A DNA stretch of 64,000 nt from Alkalithermobacter paradoxus (GTDB taxonomy: Bacteria > Bacillota > Clostridia > Peptostreptococcales > Peptostreptococcaceae): the NCBI GenBank assembly GCA_002029295.1, contig MZGW01000008.1, forward strand, positions 1 to 64,000. Direction: 5' to 3'. Shown in pieces: positions 7,239-16,266 of the stretch. The translations under genes were made by a program, and so were the position numbers. Position 1 is the first letter of the stretch; every line of letters begins with the position of its first letter. The notes under the pieces are model-generated. The model made no database searches. It was not told the origin of the DNA and saw only the letters and a program-made list of their open reading frames with translations.

Positions 7239-9188
7239 ATGAGATTTGGGAAAAAAGATTGGAAAAGCTATGAAAGTGGAATTCAAAAAGAATGGATATT
7301 AACAAATGGACTTGGGGGATTTGCTTCATCAACCATAATAAACTGCAATATAAGAAAATATAATGCACTCTTAAATGTTTCATTAAATCCTCCTGTAAAT
7401 AGAATAGTACTTTTATCTAAGGTAGATGAAGAAATAATAGTAGATGATAGAAGTTATTACCTAGGAACTAATAAAACCTTAAATGGAGTAAAGGATAAAG
7501 GATATTTACATCTTCAACAATTCATATTTGAAGATACTCCAAAATTTATTTACTCAGTGAAAGATTTATTTATAGAGAAAGAAATAGGTCTTGTCTATAA
7601 TGAGGATAAAGTTGTAATAACATACAAAATAGAAAGTAAAGATAGCAGTGCAGTGCTTAGATTATATCCTTTTACAAACTACAAAGACCACCATGAAAAT
7701 TCAAAAAAATATGAATTTAAATACAATCAATCGAAAATACCAAATGGATTAAAGCTAGAGCTTGAAAATAATCCAAAAATAAATATATTTATGAAAACTA
7801 GTTGTGGAAATTATATACCGAATGAAAAATGGTTTGATGGAATGTATTATGATAATGAAGAATACAGAGGACTTGATCCAATTGATTATCACTTTATACC
7901 TGGATATTTTGAAATAGAAATAAAGCCAAATACTCAAAATGAGATATCATTTATAGCATCGACTGAACACTTTGAAGATCTAAATGGATTTGAAGTAATA
8001 CAGGAAATAAAAGAAAGATACAAAACCTTAGTAAACAAAGCAAATTACAATGATAGTTTCGCAGACAAATTAGTTAGAGCCTGTGATGACTTTTTGGTTT
8101 ACAGAAAATCAACAAACACTAAAACTGTAATAGCAGGATATCCTTGGTTTACTGACTGGGGAAGAGATACTATGATATCTTTGACAGGTCTTACTTTAGT
8201 TACAAAACGATTTGATGAAGCAAAAGAAATTCTAACTACATTTATAAAATATTTAGATGAAGGCCTTATACCTAATATGTTTCCTGATGAAGGATGCGAT
8301 CCACTTTATAACACAGTAGATGGAACACTATGGTATTTCTATGGTGTGTATAAGTACTTAGAGTACACAAATGACTACGATTTTGTAAAAAATAACATAT
8401 ACGAAAAACTAAAAGAAATAATAAACTATCATATAAATGGAACAAAATATAATATAAAAATGGATAGTGACTTTTTGATTACTGCTGGAGAAAAAGGAAC
8501 TCAACTGACTTGGATGGATGCAAAAGTTGATGATTGGGTTGTAACTCCAAGACATGGAAAAGCAGTTGAAATAAATGCTCTTTGGTACAATGCCTTAAAG
8601 ATTATGGCAAACCTTTCTGAAAAATTTGAAGAAGATCATTCATACTATGAAGATATAGCTCAAAAAGTAAAAGAAAGTTTCAATAAATTATTTTGGAATG
8701 AAGATAAAAAATATCTATACGATGTAATAAATGAAAATAGTAAAGATGATAAAATAAGGCCGAATGCAATATTTGCTGTGAGTCTTCCATATCCTATATT
8801 ACAAAAAGAAAAAAGAAAATATATAGTTGATAAAGCGTACAAAGAGCTTTATGCAACTTATGGAATGAGATCTTTAAGTGAATATGAAGATGAATACATA
8901 GGAGTATACGGAGGAAATAGATACAAAAGAGATGCTGCATATCATCAAGGAACAACTTGGGCTTGGCTTATAGGTCATTTTATAACATCGTATGTAAAAG
9001 TCTATGGAAAAAGTGAAAATCTAATAAAGAAATTCATAGATCCATTTAAGGATCACCTAAAGGATCAATGCGTTGGTCAAATAGCAGAAATATTTGATGG
9101 AAATGAACCTATAATTCCTAGAGGATGTTTTGCTCAAGCGTGGTCTGTTGCAGAAATTTTGCGAACTTATATAGAGGATATAATCTAA
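7239..9188 (+). CDS. Amylo-alpha-1,6-glucosidase (glycogen debranching enzyme)
   Basis: It hydrolyses alpha-1,6 branch glucose in glycogen or maltodextrin in the cytoplasm. The N-terminal ~250 residues match the debranching-enzyme N domain (EWILTNGLGGFASST). The C-terminal part is an alpha/alpha barrel with the motifs GYPWFTDWGRDTMISLTGL, LTWMDAKVDDWVVTPRHGKAV and AYHQGTTWAWL. The acidic residues in DWGRD and TWMDAK are likely catalytic. Length 649 aa is normal for bacterial single-function members. Its place after the importer suggests that the imported glucan is branched, or that stored glycogen is degraded alongside. Confidence 0.88.
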   Translation: MRFGKKDWKSYESGIQKEWILTNGLGGFASSTIINCNIRKYNALLNVSLNPPVNRIVLLSKVDEEIIVDDRSYYLGTNKTLNGVKDKGYLHLQQFIFEDTPKFIYSVKDLFIEKEIGLVYNEDKVVITYKIESKDSSAVLRLYPFTNYKDHHENSKKYEFKYNQSKIPNGLKLELENNPKINIFMKTSCGNYIPNEKWFDGMYYDNEEYRGLDPIDYHFIPGYFEIEIKPNTQNEISFIASTEHFEDLNGFEVIQEIKERYKTLVNKANYNDSFADKLVRACDDFLVYRKSTNTKTVIAGYPWFTDWGRDTMISLTGLTLVTKRFDEAKEILTTFIKYLDEGLIPNMFPDEGCDPLYNTVDGTLWYFYGVYKYLEYTNDYDFVKNNIYEKLKEIINYHINGTKYNIKMDSDFLITAGEKGTQLTWMDAKVDDWVVTPRHGKAVEINALWYNALKIMANLSEKFEEDHSYYEDIAQKVKESFNKLFWNEDKKYLYDVINENSKDDKIRPNAIFAVSLPYPILQKEKRKYIVDKAYKELYATYGMRSLSEYEDEYIGVYGGNRYKRDAAYHQGTTWAWLIGHFITSYVKVYGKSENLIKKFIDPFKDHLKDQCVGQIAEIFDGNEPIIPRGCFAQAWSVAEILRTYIEDII

Positions 9189-9344
9189 ATTTGTCTATTT
9201 CCAGGGAAATATAAATTATTTAATAAAAAAATTGGAAAATAATCATACAAATACCTGTTAAGGATAAAAATGATAGATATGTTTTAGACTATATTTGCAA
9301 TAATAATAGTAGGCAACAAACTATTCAACAAAAGGAGTGAAACT

Positions 9345-9548
9345 ATGAATAGATTAGCGCTATTATTAGTTATAATAGGAGCTTTAAACTGGGGACTAAT
9401 ATCATTATTTAGATTAGACTTGGTGGCTACCCTATTTGGAGGAACATACAGTTACTTAAGTAGATTAGTATATGGTTTAGTTGGACTTGCAGGAATATAC
9501 TCTATAACATTTTTATTCAGAGACAGAGAAAATAGAGAATTAAGTTAA
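9345..9548 (+). CDS. DUF378 small membrane protein
   Basis: A 67-residue protein with two membrane helices, matching the DUF378 (YuzA) family: LLLVIIGALNWGLISLF at the N-terminus, then LVYGLVGLAGIYSI. Family function is unknown. AAAGGAG precedes ATG 9345 and a terminator follows, so it is a single-gene unit. The preceding gap (9189-9344) holds only a small hairpin (ATTTCCAGGGAAAT near 9199) and AT-rich DNA. Confidence 0.8.
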   Translation: MNRLALLLVIIGALNWGLISLFRLDLVATLFGGTYSYLSRLVYGLVGLAGIYSITFLFRDRENRELS

Positions 9549-9578
9549 AAATAGAAGGGAATTTTCCCTTCTATTTTT
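9548..9578 (+). terminator. Intrinsic terminator
   Basis: AAAATAGAAGGGA pairs with TCCCTTCTATTTT around a short loop, with a T-rich tail. Confidence 0.85.
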
Positions 9579-9607
9579 GTATGCTAAATAAAAAAGTGGA
9601 AATAATA
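9579..9607 (+). promoter_or_regulatory. Possible forespore sigma (F/G) promoter of gin
   Basis: GTATG (9579-9583) fits the sigma-G -35 pattern GHATR and AATAATA (9601-9607) fits the -10 pattern with one change. The 17-bp spacer is one shorter than usual. B. subtilis csfB is under forespore sigma control, which fits. Weak on its own in AT-rich DNA. Confidence 0.3.
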
Positions 9608-9628
9608 CAAAAGAGAGGAGATGAGAAA

Positions 9629-9820
9629 ATGATAGAAAATGGTGGAAATCCTATGCAGTGTTCTATATGTAGCGAGGAACGTTTAGGTGGAATAGACGTA
9701 CTTGGAAGTTACATATGTAGAAGATGTGAAGATGAAATGATTAAAGAAGACCTAAATGAGCTGAAATTAGAGTATTACAAAAATAGAATGAGAAGCCTTT
9801 GGAGAAACAAACTTTCTTAA
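9629..9820 (+). CDS. gin: Anti-sigma-G factor Gin (CsfB family)
   Basis: A 63-residue protein with two CxxC pairs (CSICSEE and ICRRCEDE) that form the zinc site of Gin, which in B. subtilis inhibits sigma-G and sigma-E at the wrong stage or in the wrong compartment. I start at ATG 9629 because GAGAGGAG lies eight bases upstream. An in-frame ATG at 9581 falls three bases after a terminator and has no ribosome site. Its position before the yaaO-type and tmk genes matches B. subtilis csfB. Confidence 0.8.
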   Translation: MIENGGNPMQCSICSEERLGGIDVLGSYICRRCEDEMIKEDLNELKLEYYKNRMRSLWRNKLS

Positions 9821-9850
9821 AGCTAATCCTAATGGATTGGCTTTTTTTCT
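9821..9850 (+). terminator. Intrinsic terminator after gin
   Basis: AGCTAATCC pairs with GGATTGGCT (one G-T pair) around TAAT, followed by seven Ts. A TATAAT hexamer at 9854-9859 just after it may serve the next gene. Confidence 0.85.
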
Positions 9851-9877
9851 GTTATAATACTTATTGAGGAGGGAATT

Positions 9878-11266
9878 ATGCTATACAAAGAAATAGAAAA
9901 TGTAACAAAGGATTTAGTTTCATTTCATGTACCAGGACATAAAAGTGGGAAATTACTTGATAAGTATAAAAATTTTAAAGACAAAATAATAAACATAGAT
10001 ACTACTGAAATAGAAGGAACAGATAATTTACATGACTGTGAAGGAATAATAAAAGAAGCGTCAAATAGAGCTAGCAAAGTATTCAAAAGTGACAATACAT
10101 TCTTATTAGTCAATGGATCAACATGTGGAATATATGCAATGATTATGACAATAACAAATCCAGGTGATAAGCTTATAGTAGCTAGAGATTGTCACCAATC
10201 AGTTATAAATGCATGCATATTAGGAGATGTAGAACCTATATATGTATGCCCAAAGATTGATGATTATTTAGGAATATCAAAAGGAGTAAGCTATGAAGAT
10301 ATAAAAAAAGCTATTAGCTTAAATCGGGATGCAAAAGGAGTTATACTAACATCTCCTAATTATTTTGGAATTACCTGTGATATACAAAAGATATCAGATT
10401 TATTAAAAGAAAGTGACAAATATTTGTTAGTTGACGAGGCTCACGGTGCACACTTAGGCTTAAGCAATTTACTTCCAAGGCCCGCACTTTCTCAAGGAGC
10501 AGATATGGTAGTCCAAAGTACACACAAGACACTTCCATCATTTACTCAATCTTCCATGCTTCACACAAGAGGAAATAAAGTGAATATAGAAAAGCTAAAG
10601 TCAATACTTAGAATGGTTCAATCGTCTAGTCCTTCGTATATACTTATGTCATCTTTGGATATGGCTACAAAGATATATGAAGAAGAAGGAAAATATTTAA
10701 TGAGCAACCTTATAAATTATATATTAGATCTTAAAGATTTTGCAAAAAAGCTTGATAATATAAAAATATTTGAATCTCAAGATATAACAAAGGTATATAT
10801 AATAACTAAAGATCTTAAAAGAAGTGGATATGAAATTGAACAAATGCTAAGAGATAGATATAATATACAAGTAGAACTTTCAAATTTATGCGGGGTGCTT
10901 TTAGTTTGTAGTATAGGAAATGATAAAGAAGACTTTGAAAGATTAAAAAAAGCACTATCAGAAATAGATAAATTCATTGGAAAAGAAAGTATAATAATGC
11001 CTTCATACAAAAATATAAATCCAGTTAAAGTATTAAATCCTAGGAAGGCATTTTACCTTCCTAAAACTAAAATAAAAATAAGACAGTCAATAGGAAAGAT
11101 ATCTGGTGAATATATAATACCGTATCCTCCTGGAATACCTGTTATATCTCCAGGTGAGAAAATAAGTGAAGATATAATAAATTATATATTAAGTACAAAA
11201 AAACTTGGCATGAAAATCACTGGAATTAAAGATAGTAATTTAGACTATATAGAAATAATTGACTAG
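9878..11266 (+). CDS. yaaO: Orn/Lys/Arg decarboxylase family protein, YaaO type
   Basis: A PLP-dependent fold type I basic amino-acid decarboxylase, 462 aa. The N-terminal VPGHKSG, the aspartate segment LLVDEAHGAHLG and the PLP-binding Lys217 in STHKTLPSFTQSSML are all present; PYPPGIPVISPGE in the C-terminal domain is also typical. B. subtilis yaaO occupies the same place before tmk and its substrate is unsettled. A clear paralogue at 40566-42026 is closer to SpeA, so this copy may have a different substrate or role. It overlaps the ribosome site of tmk, suggesting coupled translation. Confidence 0.85.
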   Translation: MLYKEIENVTKDLVSFHVPGHKSGKLLDKYKNFKDKIINIDTTEIEGTDNLHDCEGIIKEASNRASKVFKSDNTFLLVNGSTCGIYAMIMTITNPGDKLIVARDCHQSVINACILGDVEPIYVCPKIDDYLGISKGVSYEDIKKAISLNRDAKGVILTSPNYFGITCDIQKISDLLKESDKYLLVDEAHGAHLGLSNLLPRPALSQGADMVVQSTHKTLPSFTQSSMLHTRGNKVNIEKLKSILRMVQSSSPSYILMSSLDMATKIYEEEGKYLMSNLINYILDLKDFAKKLDNIKIFESQDITKVYIITKDLKRSGYEIEQMLRDRYNIQVELSNLCGVLLVCSIGNDKEDFERLKKALSEIDKFIGKESIIMPSYKNINPVKVLNPRKAFYLPKTKIKIRQSIGKISGEYIIPYPPGIPVISPGEKISEDIINYILSTKKLGMKITGIKDSNLDYIEIID

Positions 11267-11276
11267 AGGTGAGAGT

Positions 11277-11900
11277 TTGAAAGGATTATTTATAACAATA
11301 GAGGGGCCAGATGCCTGCGGAAAATCAACTCAAATAAATTTACTTAAAGAATATTTTCAAAATAAAGGATACGATGTAGTAATAACTAGAGAGCCAGGAG
11401 GAACAAAAATAAGCGAAAAAATAAGAAACTTAATACTAGACAAAGAAAATAAAACAATGTCTTACAAAACAGAAGCACTGCTTTATGCTGCGTCTAGATC
11501 ACAACATGTAGATGAGCTTATAAGACCATCTCTTAGTAATGGTAAGATAGTAATATGTGATAGATTTGTAGATTCAAGTTTAGTTTATCAAGGTATAGCT
11601 AGAAGTCTAGGAATAGAAAATGTGTATAATCTTAACTTATTTGCAATGGAAGAAGTTATACCAGATATAACTATATTTTTTGAAATAGATGAATGTGAAG
11701 TCAAAAGAAGAAAAAACAATAGAAGAAATTTAGATAGATTAGAAAGTGAAAAAGATGAATTTCACAAAATGGTATACAATGGATACAAAACACTTAAAGG
11801 TATGTATCCAGAAAGAATAAAAACAATAGATGCTAACGGAACTATACAGCAAGTTCACCAAAGAATAATAAAATTAGTTGAAAAAGTTATGGAGAAATAA
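11277..11900 (+). CDS. tmk: Thymidylate kinase
   Basis: Phosphorylates dTMP to dTDP for DNA synthesis. The P-loop is IEGPDACGKST near residues 7-17, followed by the substrate motif TREPGGTKISEKIR and the ICDRFVDSSLVYQG segment. From TTG 11277 the protein is 207 aa, close to the usual ~210. I prefer this TTG because AGAGGTGAG lies directly before it and the N-terminus LKGLFITIEGP then aligns with the family. An in-frame TTG at 11259 would lie within the upstream gene. The holB gene follows after two bases. Confidence 0.92.
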   Translation: MKGLFITIEGPDACGKSTQINLLKEYFQNKGYDVVITREPGGTKISEKIRNLILDKENKTMSYKTEALLYAASRSQHVDELIRPSLSNGKIVICDRFVDSSLVYQGIARSLGIENVYNLNLFAMEEVIPDITIFFEIDECEVKRRKNNRRNLDRLESEKDEFHKMVYNGYKTLKGMYPERIKTIDANGTIQQVHQRIIKLVEKVMEK

Positions 11901-11902
11901 AA

Positions 11903-12838
11903 ATGTTTGATAATATCTTAGGACAAGATAAAGCAAAGAGAATTATAACTAATTCTTTAAGAAAAAACAGAATAAGTCATGGGTATTTGTTTGAAGGACC
12001 AAGTGGAATAGGAAAAATGGAGTTTGCTATACAATTTTCGAAGATGCTACTTGGAATAGAAAATATTGAAAATTCTCCCGACATTAAAGTAATAGAGCCA
12101 GATGGAGCTTCATTTAAGATAAGTCAAATAAGAGATATATGCTCAGATATACTAATAAAGCCGTATGGTCAAAAGAAAATATATATATTAAAAGATGCAC
12201 ATAAAATGACTATACAAGCTCAAAATAGTTTACTCAAAACACTTGAAGAGCCTCCTAATTACTCTGTAATAATACTTCTTGCTCAAAATAGCTATGCACT
12301 ATTAGATACTATAAAGTCTAGATGTGAAAAAATAAAATTCAGCCCTATTTCTCAAAAAGAAATAGAATATTATTTAATAAATAATAATGGAATACCAAAA
12401 GATAGAGCTAGAGTTGTAGCATCTTTTTCCTCGGGAATAATATCAAAAGCATTAAATTTAATAAATAATGAAGAATTTAATGAAATAAGAGATTGGGTAG
12501 AGAAGTTTATAGACCTAATATTCAATGGAGATAAAGTAAGTCTTATGAACATACCTTCATATCTAGAAAACTACAAACACGATATAGAAAATATACTAGA
12601 CATGATAATAACTTATTTCAGAGATGTAATGGTAGTAAAAGAAGAAATAGGGGAAGAACTTATAATAAATTTAGACAAGCTAGAGCTTATAAATGATATA
12701 AGCAAAAAACTTACCTATTTCCAAGTTTCAAGTATTATTGATATAATAGAGGAAACCAAAAAATATATAAAAAGTAATTGTAACTTTAACCTTTCAATAG
12801 AAGTTATGGTTTTAAACATACAAGAGGTGATCAAATGA
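11903..12838 (+). CDS. holB: DNA polymerase III delta' subunit
   Basis: A clamp-loader subunit of the replisome, 311 aa. Residues 1-160 are an AAA-type fold: FDNILGQDKAKRIITNSL, P-loop FEGPSGIGKM, and the sensor-1 region KTLEEPPNYSVIILLAQN. The usual delta' zinc cysteines are absent, as in several Clostridia. B. subtilis has darA and yaaR between tmk and holB; neither is present here. The gene ends with ATGA overlapping the start of ricT. Confidence 0.9.
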   Translation: MFDNILGQDKAKRIITNSLRKNRISHGYLFEGPSGIGKMEFAIQFSKMLLGIENIENSPDIKVIEPDGASFKISQIRDICSDILIKPYGQKKIYILKDAHKMTIQAQNSLLKTLEEPPNYSVIILLAQNSYALLDTIKSRCEKIKFSPISQKEIEYYLINNNGIPKDRARVVASFSSGIISKALNLINNEEFNEIRDWVEKFIDLIFNGDKVSLMNIPSYLENYKHDIENILDMIITYFRDVMVVKEEIGEELIINLDKLELINDISKKLTYFQVSSIIDIIEETKKYIKSNCNFNLSIEVMVLNIQEVIK

Positions 12839-13728
12839 CAAAGGTTGTTGGAATTAGATTCAAAAAGGCAGGTAAAATATATTATTTTGACCCATTAGAT
12901 TTTGAAATAAAGTTAAATGATGATGTAATAGTTGAAACTGCAAGGGGATTTGAGTATGGAAATGTAGTTGTAGGACCTAAAGAAGTTGAAGATAGCGAGA
13001 TAATTCATCCTCTAAAGCCGATTGTAAGACTTGCAACAGATGAAGATAGAACTATCAATAAAGAAAATAAAGAAAAAGCCAAAGAAGCTTTCGATGTTTG
13101 CATTAGCAAAATAAAAACTCATAATTTAGAAATGAATTTAGTAGATTCTGAATATACTTTTGATAGAAACAAACTTATATTTTACTTTACAGCAGAAGGA
13201 AGAATAGATTTTAGAGAACTTGTGAAGGATTTAGCTTCAATTTTCAAAACTAGAATAGAACTAAGACAAATAGGAGTCAGAGATGAAGCAAAATCAATAG
13301 GAGGACTTGGTCCTTGTGGAGTATCTCTTTGTTGTTCTACTTGGCTTGGAGATTTTCAGCCAGTATCTATAAAAATGGCTAAAGATCAGGATCTATCACT
13401 AAACCCTACAAAAATATCAGGAATATGTGGAAGATTGTTTTGCTGTTTAAAGTATGAACACAAAACTTATAGTGATTCACTTGAAAAAATGCCTTCAGTA
13501 AATTCTATTGTATTAACTCCAGACGGTGAAGGAAAAGTTGTAGACACTAATACTCTACAAGAAAGGATAATGGTAGAATTTCCACCAGCTCCTAAAAAAA
13601 CTGCACAAGTAAAAGAATACACATTAGATGAAATAAAGATAATCAAGAAAGCACATGAATGTGGTGGATGTTGTAAGGGAAAAATAGAAGATGAGTTAGA
13701 TGAAGAATTAAGAAAACTTGAAGATTAA
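12835..13728 (+). CDS. ricT: RicT (YaaT), PSP1-domain protein
   Basis: A subunit of the RicAFT complex that in B. subtilis assists RNase Y-dependent mRNA maturation and influences Spo0A phosphorylation. The central part is the PSP1 domain (about residues 60-150). A Cys-rich region follows: GPCGVSLCCSTWLGDF, CGRLFCCLKYEHKTY, and a C-terminal ECGGCCKGK. The family binds iron-sulfur clusters. Length 297 aa is slightly above the 275 of B. subtilis because of the acidic C-terminal tail. Starts at the ATGA overlap with holB, so the two are translationally coupled. Confidence 0.9.
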   Translation: MTKVVGIRFKKAGKIYYFDPLDFEIKLNDDVIVETARGFEYGNVVVGPKEVEDSEIIHPLKPIVRLATDEDRTINKENKEKAKEAFDVCISKIKTHNLEMNLVDSEYTFDRNKLIFYFTAEGRIDFRELVKDLASIFKTRIELRQIGVRDEAKSIGGLGPCGVSLCCSTWLGDFQPVSIKMAKDQDLSLNPTKISGICGRLFCCLKYEHKTYSDSLEKMPSVNSIVLTPDGEGKVVDTNTLQERIMVEFPPAPKKTAQVKEYTLDEIKIIKKAHECGGCCKGKIEDELDEELRKLED

Positions 13729-13754
13729 GGTAGGAAATCCTACCTTAATTTTTT
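13725..13754 (+). terminator. Intrinsic terminator after ricT
   Basis: TTAAGGTAGGA and TCCTACCTTAA are an 11-bp perfect stem followed by six Ts. The stem includes the ricT stop codon. Confidence 0.88.
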
Positions 13755-13776
13755 CTAGGTTAAGGAGGATACCAAA

Positions 13777-14337
13777 ATGAGAAAATTTATAGCATTTCTT
13801 ATTATACTAGTTACAATGATTTCTATAACAGCTTGTGCAAGCATACAGACAAGTAACCAAAATGGAAATACTAAAAATGATGACCAAAGCAACGATATAC
13901 AATACGGTATATATGAAGGGGATAAGGCCTACGATTTTACACTTACTGATCAAAATGGAGAAAGTATAAAGCTATCAGATTTTAATGGTCAGAAAGTATT
14001 TTTAAATTTCTGGGCTAGTTGGTGTCAATATTGTGAGATAGAAATGGAAGATTTAGTTAAACTTAAAGAGGAACATAAAGATGTTAAGTTTATAATGGTA
14101 AATCTAACACAATTTGAAAAAATCAGCAAAGAAGAAATAAAGGAATATCTAGATAAATACTCTAAAGACTTTACACTTTTATATGATGAAATAGCTAGTG
14201 TTGCAAAACTTTACAACATATCATCAATACCTACATCTTACATAATAGATGAAGATGGGGTAATACAAAAATATATAGTAGGACCTATAATAAATGATAG
14301 CTTAAAAAGAGAAGTAAAAGAATTACTAAGCAACTAA
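13777..14337 (+). CDS. TlpA/ResA-like thioredoxin-fold lipoprotein
   Basis: A membrane-anchored thiol-disulfide protein, 186 aa. Signal peptide with lipobox ITAC (Cys20), a short Asn/Gln-rich linker, then a redoxin domain: GDKAYDFTLTDQNGESIKLS, active site FWASWCQYCEIEM with a CQYC pair, and the cis-Pro loop SSIPTSYIIDEDG. Likely roles are cytochrome c or cell-surface thiol reduction. It has its own AAGGAGG site and is inserted between ricT and the yabB-type gene, where B. subtilis has no such gene. Confidence 0.85.
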   Translation: MRKFIAFLIILVTMISITACASIQTSNQNGNTKNDDQSNDIQYGIYEGDKAYDFTLTDQNGESIKLSDFNGQKVFLNFWASWCQYCEIEMEDLVKLKEEHKDVKFIMVNLTQFEKISKEEIKEYLDKYSKDFTLLYDEIASVAKLYNISSIPTSYIIDEDGVIQKYIVGPIINDSLKREVKELLSN

Positions 14338-14349
14338 AGGAGAAAGACT

Positions 14350-15105
14350 ATGCGTGAAATAAACTTAAGAGAAAATGAAAGAATAGATGACCTTCAGATG
14401 AAAGGTCTTAAAATAATACAAAATAAAGACGGATTCTGCTTTGGAGTTGATGCAGTTTTACTTGCAAACTTTGCAAAAATAAAGAAAGATGCAAAGGTAG
14501 TAGACCTTGGAACAGGCACTGGTATAATACCTATACTAATAGCTGGCAAAAGCAAGGCTAAAGAAATTATAGGAGTGGAAATACAAGAAGAAGTAGCAGA
14601 AATGGCTGAAAGATCCGTTAAGCTAAATAATCTTGAGAATAGAATAACCATACTAAATGAAGATCTAAAAAACTTAGAAAATAAACTTGAAACTCATGGA
14701 TTTCACGTGGTAACATCAAATCCACCTTATATGCATCCAGAAGGACTAAAAAACCCTAACGATAAAAAGGCAATATCTAGACATGAAATAAAGTGTAATT
14801 TAGAAGACGTTATAAAAGCAGCTTCAAGACTTTTAATGCCACACGGCAAATTCTTTATGATTCATAGGCCTACAAGGCTTGCTGATATAATTACACTAGG
14901 AAGAAAGTACAGATTAGAGCCTAAAGAAATTAGATTTATACACCCTAAAATAAACAAATCTCCTAATATAATGCTAATACACTTTGCAAAAGATGGAAAA
15001 CCAGAACTTAAAGTACTAAATCCTCTTTATGTCTATAACGAAAATGGAGAATATACAGATGAAATAAAAGAAATATACTCAAAAGAAGAAATAGGAGAGA
15101 ACTAA
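14350..15105 (+). CDS. tRNA1(Val) adenine-N6-methyltransferase-like protein (YabB)
   Basis: A class I SAM methyltransferase of the TrmN6/YabB group, 251 aa. The SAM motif VVDLGTGTGIIPILIAGKS is near residue 55. The catalytic SNPPYMHPEG is the adenine-N6 methylase signature and carries the Asn-Pro-Pro-Tyr set. The N-terminal LQMKGLKIIQNKDGFCFGVD is typical of this group. The start follows AAAGGAGAAAG. It abuts rsmI with no spacer, as yabB and yabC are close neighbours in B. subtilis, although the intervening yazA is missing. Confidence 0.85.
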   Translation: MREINLRENERIDDLQMKGLKIIQNKDGFCFGVDAVLLANFAKIKKDAKVVDLGTGTGIIPILIAGKSKAKEIIGVEIQEEVAEMAERSVKLNNLENRITILNEDLKNLENKLETHGFHVVTSNPPYMHPEGLKNPNDKKAISRHEIKCNLEDVIKAASRLLMPHGKFFMIHRPTRLADIITLGRKYRLEPKEIRFIHPKINKSPNIMLIHFAKDGKPELKVLNPLYVYNENGEYTDEIKEIYSKEEIGEN

Positions 15106-15945
15106 ATGATAGGAAAGCTTTATATATGTGCAACACCTATAGGAAACTTAGAAGATATAACACTAAGAACTATAAACACCCTAAAAGAAGTGGATTTAAT
15201 AGCAGCAGAAGACACTAGACATACTATCAAGCTTTTAAATCATCTAGGGATATCAAAACCACTTATCAGCTACCATGAACACAACAAAGAAAATAAAGGT
15301 CCAGTTATAATTCAAAAACTTCTAGACGGAGAAAGTATTGCATTAGTATCAGATGCTGGGATGCCTGGAATATCAGATCCAGGAGAAGATATAATAAAAC
15401 TTGCAATACAAAACAACATAGAAGTTATAGTGCTTCCAGGGCCATCAGCATTTGTCAATGCACTAGTAGGATCTGGACTTTCCACATCAAGATTTTCATT
15501 TGAAGGATTTTTAGAAAGAGATAAAAAAGAAAGAAAAAAGCAGCTTGAGAATTTAAAATATGAAGACAAAACGCTTATATTCTATGAATCTCCACATAGA
15601 CTGACTAAGATGCTTGAAGATATGATGAATATATTTGGGGAAGATAGAAAAGTATCTATATGCAGAGAATTAACTAAAAGATATGAAGAATATATTAGAA
15701 CTAATCTAAAAGAAGCTGTAAGCATATTCAAAGATAGAGAAATAAAAGGAGAATTTGTACTTATAGTAGAAGGATTTAAGGGAGAAAAAGAAGAAATAAA
15801 TGAATATGACAATTTAAATATAAGAGAATATGTAAGCAAGCTGATGAGAGACGGTGTTAGTAAGAAAGATGCTATAAAACACGTAGCAAAAGAAAGAAAT
15901 CTTTCCAAAAATGATGTATATCAAGAAGTTTTGGATATAAAATAG
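15106..15945 (+). CDS. rsmI: 16S rRNA (cytidine1402-2'-O)-methyltransferase
   Basis: Methylates the 2'-OH of C1402 in 16S rRNA. The tetrapyrrole-methylase-like fold shows KLYICATPIGNLEDITLRTI at the N-terminus, VDLIAAEDTRHTIKLLNH, and SDAGMPGISDPGE. 279 aa is the normal length. ATG 15106 follows directly on the stop codon of the upstream methyltransferase, with AGGAGAG inside its last codons. The stop codon lies in a 15-bp bidirectional terminator. Confidence 0.93.
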   Translation: MIGKLYICATPIGNLEDITLRTINTLKEVDLIAAEDTRHTIKLLNHLGISKPLISYHEHNKENKGPVIIQKLLDGESIALVSDAGMPGISDPGEDIIKLAIQNNIEVIVLPGPSAFVNALVGSGLSTSRFSFEGFLERDKKERKKQLENLKYEDKTLIFYESPHRLTKMLEDMMNIFGEDRKVSICRELTKRYEEYIRTNLKEAVSIFKDREIKGEFVLIVEGFKGEKEEINEYDNLNIREYVSKLMRDGVSKKDAIKHVAKERNLSKNDVYQEVLDIK

Positions 15946-15973
15946 GCCAATTATCTAAAGATAATTGGCCTAT
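15942..15973. terminator. Bidirectional terminator between rsmI and abrB
   Basis: A perfect 15-bp stem: ATAGGCCAATTATCT (15942-15956) with AGATAATTGGCCTAT (15959-15973). The tail is T-rich only on the minus strand (TTTTATAT), so it mainly ends abrB transcripts but will also affect rsmI. Confidence 0.85.
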
Positions 15974-15976
15974 GTA

Positions 15977-16219
15977 TTAAAGAGAACTTATTTTTGATAT
16001 ACATTCTGAGCAAATGTTCTTTCCTTCAAAAGATTTAACATCTCTAGCATTTGAGCAGAATACACATGCAGGCTCGTATTTTTTTAGTATTATAGTTTCT
16101 CCGTCTACGTATATTTCAAGTGCATCTTTTTCTGATATATCTAAAGTACGTCTAAGTTCTATAGGTATAACAACTCTTCCAAGTTCATCAACTCTTCTTA
16201 CTATTCCTGTAGATTTCAA
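15977..16219 (-). CDS. abrB: Transition-state regulator AbrB
   Basis: DNA-binding repressor of stationary-phase and sporulation genes. The N-terminal SpoVT-AbrB swapped-hairpin domain is near-identical to B. subtilis AbrB: STGIVRRVDELGRVVIPIEL, then RRTLDISEKDALEIYVDGE. Unlike B. subtilis AbrB (~94 aa), this protein ends after 80 aa in a tail with CVFC and CSEC pairs that could bind zinc. I start at TTG 16219 (minus) because AAAGGAGGT lies six bases before it. An in-frame ATG at 16243 lies upstream of that site. Its place beside rsmI matches B. subtilis. Confidence 0.9.
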   Translation of the reverse strand: MKSTGIVRRVDELGRVVIPIELRRTLDISEKDALEIYVDGETIILKKYEPACVFCSNARDVKSFEGKNICSECISKISSL

Positions 16220-16245
16220 GATATGACCTCCTTTTTTATACATTT

Positions 16246-16252
16246 TTCGACA
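16246..16252 (-). promoter_or_regulatory. Spo0A (0A) box in the abrB leader
   Basis: On the minus strand this reads TGTCGAA, the exact Spo0A box core, within GCTGTCGAAAAATG. It lies roughly 8-14 bases downstream of the expected abrB transcription start. B. subtilis abrB is repressed by Spo0A~P from downstream 0A boxes, so the same control is likely here. Confidence 0.65.
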
Positions 16253-16266
16253 GCATTATTATTAAT

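Noticed and set aside
9581-9628. Longer N-terminus for gin from ATG 9581
   Set aside because: That ATG lies three bases after a terminator tail with no ribosome site, whereas ATG 9629 has GAGAGGAG and gives the family length.
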